NCBI RefSeq assembly: GCF_024713975.1
Contig: NC_091098.1
Coordinates: 14,742,316 to 14,806,315 of the forward strand
DNA: 64,000 nucleotides
Direction of reading: 5' to 3'
DNA from: Paralichthys olivaceus
Taxonomy: Eukaryota > Chordata > Actinopteri > Pleuronectiformes > Paralichthyidae
The notes beneath the pieces were generated by a model. It was not told the DNA's origin and ran no database searches. It saw only the letters and a list, made by a program, of their open reading frames with translations. The position numbers and the translations under genes were made by a program. Shown here piece after piece: positions 47,763 to 60,857 of this stretch. Within the stretch, counting starts at the first letter, position 1. The number at the start of each line of letters is the position of its first letter.

Positions 47763-50700
47763 GTGTCTCTGAGGCACTATAAATCTTCTCAATCACACTG
47801 CAGAGGGGGTGCTCACACTGCTGGGAACCTGGGTGTGATTCTGCATTAAATGGCCAGTGATCTAATCAATGAAAAGCTGCACAGATGCTGTGCAGGGGGT
47901 CAGAGAGCCTGAGCAATTAAAGCTGACAAATTAGTTTGGTAGAATTATCCTGTCAAGAGGGAAGGGTGATGGAGGACACATCCAGGGCGTTTTGTATGTT
48001 ACTCAACCCTCCACTGAAATTGATTTTATCTTCTTTTTTTGGACAAAGGATGCACCAAAGGCGTATTTATACCACCTTTAAAGGAAATAAGTGAAAATAA
48101 ATGATATGAATGTGTAAATGGTAATATTTAAAGCTCTGCAGCTTTGGCAGCTCTTTCCCAACACTCCAGGATCCAGTTTCTAATCCTGGAAGAGATCACA
48201 GTTTCAATTGTGTTTCAAAAAAAGGAGAGGAAGAGAGGAGAGGAAGAGAGGAGGGAAAGCTGTGCATCCTACTGAGGCGGATCACAAAGTGCCCTCCTGT
48301 GCCATTAATCCTTCAACCCCTGCAGTGTGATATCACAGGGTTCCAGTCTCTGACTCTCTCACTCTCATCCCTCCTGCTTTTCTTTGCAACGGTCCAGAGA
48401 TAGCCCCGGACAGACAGATCAATGCACATGCAGCGCCTAACCATGGCCCAAATGTTTTTCTTTTCTTCCCCTTTTCTCAACAGCATGCCGCCACAACAGA
48501 TGGAGAGTTTGTGAGGCATGAAACGTGGAGAGCGAAGCTGACGAACTGGGGGAACGGAGGGAAAATGAAAACGAGCATAGCCAAATTCCATGTGGCTGAG
48601 CTCGATTCCATCCTTCTTGATGGTGCAGCGCCCAGAGCCAAGAGTTGTTGAGGTGGAAATTGGGCCATTCAGTATGAAAGTAGGCTTCACAGGGCCGAGA
48701 CTTGTGTTGAAGCACACAGGTGGGGGATGGGAGGATCCGATTCGCCGTGCGTGCGTGCATGACTGAGTGTATTTCTGTGCTTAATCAACTGAGTGACATA
48801 GCCCGTCTCCATCATTAGCAAACTCCTCTCTGACAGAGAGAATACAGGGGTCAGACAGATAAATGATCCAGTGATGGGATGACTCACAGATTTGGGGATG
48901 AGAGTGTAGCCCTGCCCCTCCACCCACACTCAGCCGGCTGGGAGCTGTGCTGCTGCTGCTGCTGCTGCTGATAACTATAGGCTTTACAGACATGGCAAAA
49001 AAAAAACACACTACATTGCATCAGACAGTTGTTCCCTGGTTTCACATGCCAGAGCCAGTCAGAATCAGCACTGAAGCCCCCTGCAGGGAGAGGGAGGATG
49101 ATTCTTTGTTCCTGTGCATCACCACGTCTGAAATGCTAACAAGCTTTGCTTTGAAACCTGACACTGTCAGAGCTCATCACTCTGTGGATTCTGAAGTTGA
49201 GTCAAACAACAGTCTGTTTAAGAAGTTTCTTACATTTTATAGAGCGAGCGATTGATTGATGAACCATAAAGAAGATAAATCTAGAATGGAAATAATCATT
49301 AGCTGTATTCTTTAGATAGACTGAACCAGTACATCACTGAGCGCTGAGTGGCCATTAGAACTGACTGATATCTAACCATTAACAAAATGATTGTCTGTTA
49401 ACAATGTCTCTCTTCTACAGTTATACAGATTGTTTCATCAGCTTAAATGGATGTTGGGCTCATTCCAACCAACTTTCATTTAGCCATATATCAATTAAGA
49501 AATTATTATAGATAAGGCATCCTCTAAACCTCAATAGATTTATCTATTGAGAGCGTTCAACCTGAATTAAATTACTCAATAACACCGTAAAGAGATCCAT
49601 TATTCGCTACAGACGATGGACAGTGCTCGCCTTCCTTTCTCTTCCTCTCTTCTCTTCTCCCCCCTGCATGTCTGATCAGACTGGGCTGATTAAAACTGGT
49701 GGATTGATTTTGGTCTGTAAATCCAATGGCGGAGCCGGGTTGAAGGAGCTGATGAGGTCAGTCTAATCAATGAGGGGGAGTCAGGATAATGAGGAGACCC
49801 TCTCGGTGCGGTGCAGTTCCACGCAATTAGAGCAAATTACAGTAAGAAGAGAAAAGTGTTCAGTGCAAGTAACCAATTGCTTCTGCGGCTGTCGTCCATC
49901 ACCAGCAGCACTGACAAGAGATACATTAGAGACCTCTATAAAGAAAATAAAATTGAGGAGGAGGAGATGTAAGTTCTCCTCTAAGTGGAACAGGAAAGTG
50001 AAAAGTCTTTAAATCAAACCCAAAGCCTGTTTTAAAAAATGAAATTGAAATATTAATACCAATGTAGGATTTTGTGGATTTGTTTATTTATAGCTGTCTG
50101 TACAGTATATAACTAAAGCTCAACTCATTTTTATCCTTAGGGCAATTTAACTTTTTAATCCCACTTTTCCTACAGTTCTTTGTTTAGTTGATTCATTTGG
50201 TTTGATAGATACATTTTCTTTAAATGAAATTTCATGTACTGTATTTAATCCTAAAACTTTGAATTTTGCTCTTGCTCTATTTTGCAAATGTTACTATTTC
50301 TTATTTGTGTTTTCTTAGTTTCTTCTATACTGTAAATGAGGTCTCTTCTTCAATGTAATAAAAATAAAGGTTGAATATGTTGCATTATATTTTAATTTGT
50401 AATGTATCATGTGTGTTGGTTATTGTATCGGTTCATTGTTCCTCGAAGTGGAAGACACGTGCAAATAAGCCAGAAGTTTTTTTTTCCATGGGTAACAAGG
50501 GAGCGACAAGAAGGAAAGAGAGGAAAAGAGAGAGAGAGAGAGAGAGAGGGGGAAAGTGTGTGAGACTCATTGGATAAGTTAGAAGGGGTGGTGGCCGTGT
50601 GGTCCTATTCAGAGTCTTAATCCCCTGCATCATGCTGTTTGAGTGGTGACCTGGGGCAGCATATGGAGGCAAATGCAGGTCACCAGAGTTTCTGAGCTGC

Positions 50701-53137
50701 CTCTTGTCTGTCTGCTCCAGAAAAACCTTCCTGCTCGACAGGATGTCTCCCTGCATGTCCATCATCTGCAGGCACCGGGCCCACTCCTGCTGGCCAGTCC
50801 CAAGGTCCACAGTCTGGGATTAAACAGCAGGATTTGGTCTGGGGAGAGAATTACACTCACTGCATCCCTACTGCCGCTTTTGGATGATGTGGGGGAAACA
50901 AATATGAGGACACAGTACAAACTGCATCGTCTCATACAAGTGGGTCTGTTACATAAAGGATTTGTCGTACAGACACACACGAGCCAGCTTGCTCAGCCAC
51001 GGCGACCTACTGAAACTGCACATACTGTACGTACAGCTCCATGTGCATGCAGAGGGATGTTGGCTGCAGAGAAAAAAACCATTGTGCAGTGAGCATGAAG
51101 GGGGAATCAAACAGGTGTTCCAGACCCGTGCTCACAGAATTCAGGTCAACACGCTGAACAACAGATCCCCGGGGAGATCCACACTGACACATTGACCCTC
51201 TTTTTCACGCTTTGTGTAAATGAACATATGATGCACAAAGTCAGCAATAACAACAAGTGAAGTGGAATAATCTCTGTCTTTCTGCCAATAGTGAAACACA
51301 GACATGTTCAATCCTTCTTCCTGCCACATGGAAACAATTCATGGGGTCATTAAGAGCTACCAACTCCTGAAATTTAAGATCTTACAGCCGACACTTGCTA
51401 TACAATGAACTTTGTGGGTATACACATGTTTTTTAAACGTGGGTAAACACACTGAATAACGGTGATTGACCCCTTTCCCAGAGGAGCTTGTCTTTCTCTT
51501 TCTTTTTCCTGTCTGACATCCCGAACGTGCTGGAAACCAACAGTTCGGAATCCAACCGTAAACCTTGCTAGTGTTGACTCTTGCACGATATGAAGAAACA
51601 CATGTTCGCAAATAAAAAACAATAAGTTCACAAAGGTTCATGGCTATTAACGCACCGATGCCCGTAAGTTAACTGCACGTCATAAAGTTGCAACTAGAAA
51701 AGGTGCAGACCGCCAAAATAAAAAAGAAGAAGAAATTACTCAGGTGTCATGTTTCTGTCACTGCTGATAAAAACCAGTCTACTGCAGAGTCATTTGACTC
51801 GAGAATGCTAATTGTATCCATTCCCATTGTAGCCAGATGTTAGTGGGTGTAAGTAGTTTTTTGACCACTGTGAGAGGGCCTCTAGAATGACCGGGCTTTT
51901 ACAATCAGGGCCCCGAGGCTCTGGAACTCCTTGCCTGAAGAAATTGGATTTACCAGCACTCAACCTTTTTTAAAATCACTGCTTAAATCATTTATAGGGC
52001 TCCCTTTTAAAGCTGGATTTCAAACTGGTTTTGATGGATGTTGTGTATTTTCTAATTTGTTGTCTCTCTTATTTTTGTATTGTTGCATGTTGTTTTATTC
52101 CCATGTGTGATGTAAAGCATTGTGTAATCTTGTTCATAGGAGCTACATGGAAAAAGTTGAATTATTATTGATGATTATACAGTAGAAGGATTAATCTGAA
52201 AGATGAATCGGACTCAACAGGTGCACATGATGTGTGTCCCTCACTAATGGTTGACAGGAAGCAGAATGAGGCCTGTCCCAACACCAACTGGTGTCTCCAC
52301 CACTATCTTCTCTACTTTCATTGCATTCCCAGCACACACACATCCTGATCTCCAGCCTCCTCCCTCGGTGGTGCAGACAGACAGTGGCAGGCCACGATAG
52401 GCCACACAGATGAGAGGAGCAGAGGCGGATCACTTACCTGAGGTGTCCCACAGACTGAGCTCCACTCGCTGCTCCTCCAGCTCCAGACAGGCCGTGTAGT
52501 TCTCGAACACCGTGGGCACGTAGGTCTGGGGGAGCAATTAGCAGCGCGGTGCCATTAGTGTGGAGGTGTCAGGCGTAACAGAATTTATCAGGATAATAAG
52601 TGCGACACGAAAAAAAAAAAAAAAAAAAACACGCATCGAGGAATCAAATGAAATAAACATGAGCCTCATCAGAATGTGATGCGATTTCAGATCCATCAAT
52701 CACTTGGATCACTGCAGCTGCAGCACATGCGCCAATGAAGCAGCCACACGTGCATGTAAAGGAAATACAACCTCCATGGTTAATGCCACGGAGGAGATTA
52801 TGTCACTCAAAGTATTTTACCATACATGCTTTAAAACTAAAGCTAAAGGATGAGATCTGAGAAAAATGCGCATGAGCACAATCACTGCAACAGACGCACT
52901 GCTTTTTCTCTCCTGCCATCCTCAGTCATTTAGAAACAATGTACTCTTATAATGAAAATACACAGAAGCTGATGTGCATGCATTGGTTTGAACCACATTA
53001 GAGCATCGGAAGCTTACCTCTGGATAACAGTCCTTCGCCAGGACTTGCAACATCGCTGTTTTTCCGCATTGAACGTCTCCCACAAGAACCAGTTTACATC
53101 TCACGACCAGCGGTTGTGTATTTCTCCTTTCCTTCAT
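44682..53137 (-). CDS. rnd1: Rho family GTPase 1 (Rnd1)
   Basis: Rnd proteins are constitutively GTP-bound, GTPase-deficient Rho relatives that antagonise RhoA, bind plexins and loosen actin stress fibres and adhesions. Five exons (53137-53018, 52525-52438, 45567-45458, 45342-45208, 44927-44682) give 232 residues, the same as human RND1. The start MKERRNTQP matches the mammalian MKERRAPQP. Visible: P-loop GDVQCGKT (20-27), effector region [11 protein letters not shown] (42-52), DTSGSPYY in place of the Rho DTAGQE, so the catalytic Gln is Ser (basis of GTPase deficiency), and the base-binding variant CKIDL. The [24 protein letters not shown] tail and C-terminal CSVM box predict farnesylation. 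Intron 2 is 6.9 kb and holds simple repeats and LINE debris. Transcription is divergent from the short deltex gene and parallel to cacnb3. Confidence 0.97.
47728..47761. repeat. (TG)n microsatellite in rnd1 intron 2
   Basis: About 16 TG units; intronic, antisense to rnd1 it reads CA. Confidence 0.95.
48949..48970. repeat. Short (CTG)n tract in rnd1 intron 2
   Basis: About seven uninterrupted CTG units. On the transcribed minus strand it reads CAG. Confidence 0.9.
50280..50385 (+). mobile_element. Possible LINE 3' tail in rnd1 intron 2
   Basis: TGTAAATGAGGTCTCTTCTTCAATG followed by AATAAAAATAAAGGTTGAATA resembles the common vertebrate LINE end (TGAATGAG..CT..TCTCAATG..AATAAAGGTT). No coding remnant was recognised upstream. 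Antisense to rnd1. Confidence 0.35.
50527..50549. repeat. (AG)n microsatellite in rnd1 intron 2
   Basis: About 11 AG units followed by a short G run. Confidence 0.9.
51890..52175 (+). mobile_element. 3' end of an L2-like LINE in rnd1 intron 2
   Basis: From 51904 the plus strand encodes [19 protein letters not shown] and then [10 protein letters not shown], the classic C-terminus of fish L2-clade ORF2 (A.RLWN.LPEE.R....F.S.LKT). A 3' UTR follows, containing GATGTAAAGCATTGTGTAATCT and ending in an ATTATT-type tail near 52170. The copy is 5'-truncated and antisense to rnd1. Confidence 0.75.
52608..52629. repeat. Poly(A) run in rnd1 intron 1
   Basis: About 21 consecutive A bases on the plus strand. 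No element sequence is recognisable upstream, so its origin is unclear. Confidence 0.85.
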
Positions 53138-53248
53138 GATGGTGACTGTGGTCCAGTGTGTTTGTTAATAAGAGAAAATCTAAGACAAGCAGCAGAGCAG
53201 CCCAGGTTTGATTCCCAGTGTGGTGTGATGGAGCGTCCCTGTGAGTCT

Positions 53249-53251
<3 letters not shown>

Positions 53252-53288
<37 letters not shown>
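53252..53288. repeat. rnd1: (TC)n tract in the rnd1 5' UTR
   Basis: Plus strand TC, minus strand GA. It lies between the TATA box (53331-53336) and the ATG (53137), so if the TATA box is used the transcript would carry about 18 GA units in its leader. Confidence 0.85.
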
Positions 53289-53330
53289 GGATTCCCGCAG
53301 TTGATCTGATTGAATTTGCCACTGCGCCTC

Positions 53331-53336
53331 TTTATA
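53331..53336 (-). promoter_or_regulatory. rnd1: rnd1 TATA box
   Basis: On the minus strand CCCTTATAAAGAGGCG sits about 195 bases before the ATG, predicting a start near 53300 and a leader of about 165 bases with the GA tract inside it. A TATA promoter suits a rapidly inducible gene. Assigned from motif and spacing only. Confidence 0.6.
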
Positions 53337-53487
53337 AGGGCGAGCAGCAGCCAATCAGAGCTCAGCATTCCACAGGCTCTCTAACATCCCTCTGCTGCAA
53401 CTTAGTGACCAGCATCACAGTCAAGGATGCTACAGCTTTATTTTCCATTTACTTCAGAATACAGTGGAAGGTTATACTAAGAAGAAT

Positions 53488-53508
53488 ATAATAGTAGTAG
53501 TAGAAGTT

Positions 53509-53541
<33 letters not shown>

Positions 53542-53700
53542 ATAATAATAATACTGATAATAATAGCAATAAAAACAATAATAATAAAAATAATAATAAT
53601 AATGACAATAATAACAAACTTTATGTGTATAACACCTTTCATACAAGACATGCAGCTCAATTATATTTGGAAATAAGAACAAGTTAAAATGTCATTCAAA
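53488..53700 (-). mobile_element. L2-like LINE 3' tail with expanded trinucleotide microsatellite
   Basis: The AGT/AAT-rich tract (53488-53612) is followed by ACTTTATGTGTATAACACC and TTTCATACAAGACATGCAGCTCA. On the minus strand this is the usual LINE end (TGAGCTGCAT..TTGTATGAAAGGTG..ATA.A.AAAGT) running into a TTA/CTA tail. The microsatellite is therefore the expanded tail of a retrotransposon, not an independent repeat. Confidence 0.65.
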
Positions 53701-55355
53701 ATAAGAATAGAGCAGGTTGTCAGAAACCTAAGAACATATTAAAATTACATTTAAAAGAAAAGAAAAATAAAATAAAACAGAAATTATAAATGAAAATTAC
53801 AAAAAATATAACATTGCAGGAGTGCAGGCAAATGCACGATCTACTTAAAGGATGAAGGAGAAATGTTTTATGATTAAAAACATTTTTTTAGACAGAATAG
53901 ATAGATTTTTCATTATGACCTTTTAATATTATATACCCTGATGGCATGAGGATCTAAGCCACTTCAAGCAATGATGCAGCACTACTGGTCTTCCTGTGGC
54001 CCAGACAAAATGGATATCAGCCTCAAGTTGCCCACTTAAAATAACAAATGTTACCGAAATATCCTAAACAAATTAGGGCTTGTGAGAGTCCCTCACTGCA
54101 GACCTCTGTTTTGTCACCTGTGGGTCTCGACACTTAGCCTGCAGCAAATTGATTGATTGGATTGATTTGACACTGGATCAATAGCACACCACTGAATGAG
54201 CACAACGGGACCGAAAGACAAATCCACCGTGGACTAATTAGTTTACCTTAATCTGCACTACAGAGTCAAGTCACTTTCAGGCAAACAACTCAGCTGCTTC
54301 TATTTGAAATGATTTTTTATTTGTCACTTTCATAATACACATACATGGGGGCAAAATGCTGCACTCCACAGATCAGAGTGCAGGTCACATTTAAAAACAG
54401 CATTATTCATTTCATATAAAAACATAACAAATGTAAAAACAGAGCAGAGTTAAGTGCTTGTGAAATTTCTGCATATCATCCTTTGTTGTTGTTGAAGAGG
54501 GGTGGAGGCAGCGTTTGTGTATTCAACAAGTGATTTCTCCTACATGTGGTGGATTTCTTTTCTTTGTTTGAATTTAACAGTTCCAGTCACAGTTACTCTC
54601 TCGGCCCTGCAGACAGATAAGATTTAAATAATATCTCAGTGAATGTCTGCTATTCAAAGGGCAGTGTGAGTGTGGTTCAGTGTAATACCACTATGCCGAC
54701 ATGTGGAGGGACAGTGTGAGGGCCTCTGATAGGTGACAAGCTGTTCGCCGCCCACACGTCAAGTCAAGGGTCTCTCCTCTGCTGCTCAAACCTCTGGAGA
54801 CACACAGGCACTGAATTTCACACCCTGAAGGTTGTTTCTGAAGCAGCACGTCATTGTTTGCCAAAGAACCAAAAGATAAAAGTGAATTAACTTCCTTCTC
54901 CTGTGTCTGGCAGCCTACTGGCTAATTTACTTACTGTTGCCAGTCAGAGACCTTAGCAGTTTTTACCCAGGGGGTCAAAGTAATTTACCTTTTGTTCACA
55001 TACACTCACCCCCAACCCCCCCACACTGAGACCTGTCTGTGTTTTATATTTACAAATATCTCTGCTGTCATCATGCTCATTCCCTCTTCATTCCCAGTAT
55101 TTCTATATATTTCTAGTATTTAGAATCACAACCAGATTATGTATGTTTTCCACATTCAAGAATGTTGCTTTTGTGTTTGGTAAATGACAAATATGTGAAG
55201 TAGGAAAAATAGGGAGAAAGATAAAGCAAAATAAGTCGTGTTTTCCAAGGAGGAAGATAAAGATGGGAACCTGGACAAAAACAATCAGTGAAAAACTTAA
55301 TACATAAAAAACCAGAGTTTAAAAAACAGACTGTTCAGAAGAATAAGGACATGCT

Positions 55356-56070
55356 TGTCACAGTTATGGTATTTTGTCCTCTTTTATAAAGAGTGTTTTC
55401 AGTTCCAGTTTAAATTGTGTTTTTGTTACGTTTTGAATTCATGTTTTAAATTTGCTCTATGTCCCCTTGGTGTCCCTTGCTTGTGTTCATCTCTGTGTTC
55501 CCCTCTATGCTCCAGCCTGTGCTTCTCCTGTGTTCATCCCTGTCATGGTTATTGTATTTTTGTCCTCTTTTATGAGAGTTTTCAGTTCATGTTTCAACAG
55601 TGTTTTTGTTACGTTTTGAATTCATGTTTAAAGTTTGTTCAGTGTTCCTCCTGTTTTATTTTGTAGTCCCTGCTCCCGGTGTATTTTCCCCATTTGACTT
55701 CCTGCCCTCATCATGTTCACCTGTATGTCTTGGCCACCTGTCCCCACTTACTGATTAGTTCAAGTGTGTATTTAAGTCTTGGTGTTTCCCCATGTGGTTG
55801 TTGGTTCATCGTCGTCCCTCGTCATGTTCAAGTATCCCGTCGTTTCTCGTCATGTCCGTCATCATTTACCTTGATCATGTCCATGTGTCTCCTTCACCTC
55901 TCGCCACGTTCCCCGTAAGTTGTTCATGTCTTTCCCTGTGTTTCCTGAGTGCATCATCATTGTCATTATTTAAGATTCCTTCTGTTACGTTGACCCTTTT
56001 AAATAAAGGACACTTTTTGTTAAACACTATTTAGTTTCTGCGTTTTCGTCCACCTGTCCTAAACTTGACA
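55356..56070 (+). mobile_element. Solo LTR of an LTR retrotransposon
   Basis: Starts TGTCA and ends TGACA, matching inverted LTR termini. It contains AATAAA at 56002-56007 followed by the conserved end TTTCTGCGTTTTCGTCC, and is flanked by ATGCT (55351-55355) and ATGTT (56071-56075), a near-perfect 5-bp target duplication. No gag or pol sequence lies on either side, so it is a recombined solo LTR. About 110 bases at its start (55356-55467) are repeated at 55543-55645, an internal tandem duplication. Confidence 0.75.
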
Positions 56071-58289
56071 ATGTTGTGATTTTACACATATTCGGAGAGG
56101 TGTTAAAAAAAAAAATGCTACTCACAATCAATAATGCAATATGAGAGTAAATCTGCCTCACTATAATTTAAGGATTGGCACATTTTAGAATAAGAGTTTT
56201 TATGCATCCTGTATCCTTTAGAATGGATAATAACATTTCATCTCCTGACCGTCCACTGTGATGGCTGCTACTGTGAAGTCACCATGTCATTTGAAACAAT
56301 GTAAAAACAGAGAGAAAATAAAAACAAGGGTGGGATCCAGAGTGGGACACATATGGAGGGGTAAGGGAAGGGGTGAGAGATGAATGCAGCTTAGACTTAA
56401 TTGGTATGTAACATGATTAGTTATTATGTCCACCAGGAGGCCAGTTTGTTTATTAGTTTGTCTTATTTTTTAATATACCGATTTCCATGAGACTTAGTGG
56501 AAGGTTGTGGTATGAGTCTTAAATTTGAATGTGGATTGATTTTTATTTCTTTCACATTATTCCCAGAGAATCAATCCTGCATCTTGATGAAAAAATCAAG
56601 CACATTTGGGGAACTGAGATATGAGTGTGTGAAATTTGTTGCAGCTGGATTGGATGTAAAGGGGCTGTTGGGTCTGGGGGAGGTATGTGCTCTACAGAGT
56701 GCCACAGTTATTGATATTATAACAGAAAGATAATGCAGCTCCATTTCAGAAACCTGCACAGAAGGCCACTCGTAGTCTTTGAGGAACAATGAGAGTAAAT
56801 GAATCGTTAATGATCACTTCTTGATTAACTTAAAGTTCTCAAATTTTAAACGTGCTGTTTCTGTACTGCAACAAATTGGCCTACATAGCACTCAACTTGG
56901 AACTAATGCACTTAAATTCAGCAAACGTCAATGTAAATGAAGTCTCATTAAGATGTCTTTCATAATATAGTGATGCATTAATCTCCCCTCTGTGTAAGGG
57001 TCACAGTTAAATGGTTTTCCACTCTTGTCTTACGCTCAGGGTTTAATGAAGACCTAAAACACGGTGACAGAAATAACTTCCCATATTTTTCTAAAACATA
57101 TTGTGAAAGGTCGTTAAAGTTTGTCGTTAAAAGAGGGATGAACACGCTGAGAGTTCAAACTGTGCAACCTGTCTTAATGCACACGTGTTCGAAACCCTTA
57201 GCTGATCACTTGTACATGTCTGACAATGGGTGCGTTAAGTTGGAAGTGGGTCTAGTAAGGATTTATATGCATGGGGCACAGATTTCTGTTCTACACAGAA
57301 GATTGTTAGTGAATTCAACTTCAGTGAGACAGAAACACTTAGGAAGAAAAGTTGCAGACTATGAACTTTTTCTAACCCTCAGAAGCAAACTGCAGGGAAT
57401 ACATTAGTGCCTGCACAGGCCCCACAGAGCTGCTGTGGTGGGACAGGGAGAGACAGGTGGCTGTGAATAATCATCATGCATAAAGTGACACCTTCCAATA
57501 TGGCTGATACTCGAAGATGAGGAAGAGGAGGAGGCTGCCGACAGCAGTCATACACACGGCCTCGAGAAAACTGACAATAGCTGAGTCATTATCCCTCTCA
57601 CAAGATTCTCCAACAGAGAATTAGCAGATGATGTCGTAATCCAGAATTTCTAACATCTATCGTCATCTGTGATCATATGAAGCAGATATTTACACATTTT
57701 TCAACAGCATGTCTTAGATGGATGATGTGATATTAGGCTGTCAATCAATGGTTTAGAAGGGAATACTCTGAATCACTGGCAGATTATATCAGAGCTCATA
57801 TGAGGGCTGATTAAAGAGATTGTGGATATGTTGCAAGTCCTGGCTTTATTGCAACATCCACCATCAGGTTGCTGAGAGAGCTGGGAATCCAAAGTTCAAG
57901 GGATATTAACCATCTTTCCCTTTGTTTCAAAATGATATATTTCATACCTTGCTATCATTTGAAATTTGAGTGAGATACAGCCAACACCCCAGCTTAGCTT
58001 TGCTGCCAAACGTATGAGGACAGTCCAACCTTTATACTCATTTTATTGTTATTCATTCCAAACCCATAAACAGCAATCTGCTCCAATAGTTGACCTATAG
58101 TTGCAGGGGTTTGCTCCCACTCAGCTGCAAGAGCATGAGGGAGGTCGAGCACCAGCTGAGGTTCAATTTAATCCCAAAATGTCTTTATAGCTCTATGCAG
58201 GAGGGAACTGTCATGATGAAACACAAGAAAAGAAAGAGTCTTCCACAAACTGTAAGAAGGGTGAGGCAAAGTTAGAATGAATCTATATT

Positions 58290-58420
58290 GTGGTGATAAA
58301 TATTCAATTTTATTTGTATAGTGCCAAATCATAATATACATTTTCTCAAGGCACTTTACATAGTAAGGTTGAGACCTTAAAACTTGTAGAGAAACTCCTG
58401 ACCCTAACCCTAACCCCTTT
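58290..58420 (-). mobile_element. LINE-type 3' tail ending in telomere-like CCCTAA units
   Basis: ATTCAATTTTATTTGTATAG, TGCCAAATCATAATA and CTCAAGGCACTTTACATAG are the reverse complement of a very common fish retrotransposon 3' end. Just inside lies GACCCTAACCCTAACCCC (58399-58416), about 2.5 telomere-like units. Confidence 0.6.
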
Positions 58421-60836
58421 TAAATGAACAGCATGTGTTTTTCCAGAAACAGTGTTTGTGTTGCTCTTGAAGTTTGGTAGAAAATAGTTCCAGGGAAAAA
58501 CAAGAGTTAACAATGAAGTTTGGGGCGGCAGATGTTACAAACCAAGATGTCACCAGAGGTTTGTCATAAAAAAGTATAATCTAGTTGGTTTTTAAATTGT
58601 GAATTTACAAAAGGCCTTACTGATGTCTGGTTTTCATGATTCATCTGAAGCGTTTACAACCTATAAGGACTCTCAGACATCCTACTTCTGCCCTCTGTTG
58701 GTTGTTTGATGAATTACTGAGGAGAAATAAAAACACCACACACAGTAATGTTACTTAAATGTATTTTTTTTTTTTAATCACCTCTTCTTTCAAATGTACC
58801 ATAGACAAGAGATGCACCCTGTACACATCATCGTCAGACAGCGTTGGATCTGATCTCTCTCGTCGACTTGTCAGAAACCATGGGAAGCATTGACCATCAG
58901 ACCAGCTTGTTCAGTATTGGAGGTGGGTACAGCATAACATTTAGTGCATTTATTGCATCGTAAAGCAGACATATAAATGATAGTAGTGCAATTATACCCC
59001 ATCATAACTGAGGAGATATCTTGATAGTCTCAGCTAGTGTCTAGACTTTGTATTGCATACAGAATTTAGGCAAGTTAAACACAATAGGAAATGATACTTG
59101 TAAAAAATTGTGCTTTGGCCGTCCAAAGAATAATTCACCTTTTGTAGAAATTTCCTGCGATTCGGCAGATTGATCAGACAGGAGGAGCTGATATTTAGAT
59201 TTTTTGTTGTTGTTTAGATTTTTAATCCAAAGAAGGTACTGTGCTCTCTATGTTTCGTCGAGAAGAAGTTATGTAGCTCAAACCTGGTCCTTTAGAAATG
59301 GATGTGGGTGTCAGTGGAAGCGATCTGTACGGTGGTTCTAAATAACTGCAGTGCATCATTCTCAAAACAGAGGAAAAATACTTATAAACAACATGCTCTC
59401 TGGGGCGCTGAATAAAGATTAGTGACTAAAACCGTTCTACTTCCTGCCTGCATTTGTTGTTTCTGTGCAATTTGATAATAATCATAATAATAATAATAAT
59501 ATCTGCATATTGAATATACACTATGTACAGTCAAGCTGTGATAATGCATACAGGTGATTGATTATGTGGATTTACTCTAACAAGTGAATGCGATTATGGT
59601 CCTAAAAAGCCCTTCTGATGAAACAGGAATACAATATGTCATGCACATACATCGTATCATTTACATGTGTGGTATGCTGTTAGCTGAGCTCTATAGTTTT
59701 ACATGGTGGAAGCAGATGCAGTTGGGATGCGTTTATTTTTGTGAGTAGCGTGAAACATGAAATTGAAGCAAATAGATGTTTAAATAAATATTAAAGAGAT
59801 TAATGATGGCTTTGCAAAGTTTGGTAACTTCTGCCAAGACATTAAAATTCTCTCATGATTGAAAAGTGTACATATTCCTGATCTGTGTTTTTGTCTCTTG
59901 CTGTTTGTTTGCATACAAGACCTCTAATAATAACATAAATATACAACCAGAGGGCGCTCTTCGTGTCTTTATAAGCCTGCAGTACTGTTTATGCCAAAAG
60001 ACATTCAATTATTTATCAGTCTTGTGAGGAGTTAACTCTTCTCAGTGTGTCGATGTGCTCAGAGACCGAATGGTCTGGTCAAGCTTTTCCAGTAGTGGAG
60101 GGTGGAAATGCAGTGTTGGGAGGTAATAAAGTACATTTACTGTACTTAAACAAGACTCAGCCATAATGATGTAGTAGACTGTTGCATTAAAGACTAAGCC
60201 ACACTCGGCAAGTTACTTTAAATACTATAATTATATTTTAAAAGCAAGTACTTACTTTTACTCGAGTAGAAAATATAAAACGATGTTGAACTTTTACTTG
60301 AGACCATTTTTGTCTATTTATTTGTACTTCTACCTCAGTATTACGTTTGAAAACGTCTCTTACCACAGTGTGTTAAAAGTGAAAAGAGGAGTTTACGGTC
60401 CCTCCACTGTTTGACCTACCACTACACCATTGAGTAGAAGTGTAATTATGTCACATCTGATATGGTATCAGCAACAAATAACAAGCTATCGGGAACTCCT
60501 TCAGTAAATTATCTCAATGAGGTGTTTTTAAGTTCACTTAGAAAACTGAAGATCAGAATAACATAAGTAATAATTTGTAATAGTGAAGTAACTCAGGACA
60601 GATCAGTAGTACCTTCTACTTTAAAACTGAGGAACATGACCTGAAATCTTACATGCGATGTATGTTCATTTCTGGACTAATTCACACATATGCTAAATAT
60701 GAGCGAATCCCTTGATATCTGTTTATGCAACAACTTATATCTCTGAGTGGATCAAATGTGCCAGAAAGAAGAAATAATACTGAACCTATTCTACAGTATG
60801 ATCAGTATAACGTGATTGGATTGAATCCCATTTGAA

Positions 60837-60857
60837 GCTATATATATATATATATAT
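60837..60857. repeat. (TA)n microsatellite
   Basis: About ten TA units in AT-rich intergenic sequence. Confidence 0.85.
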
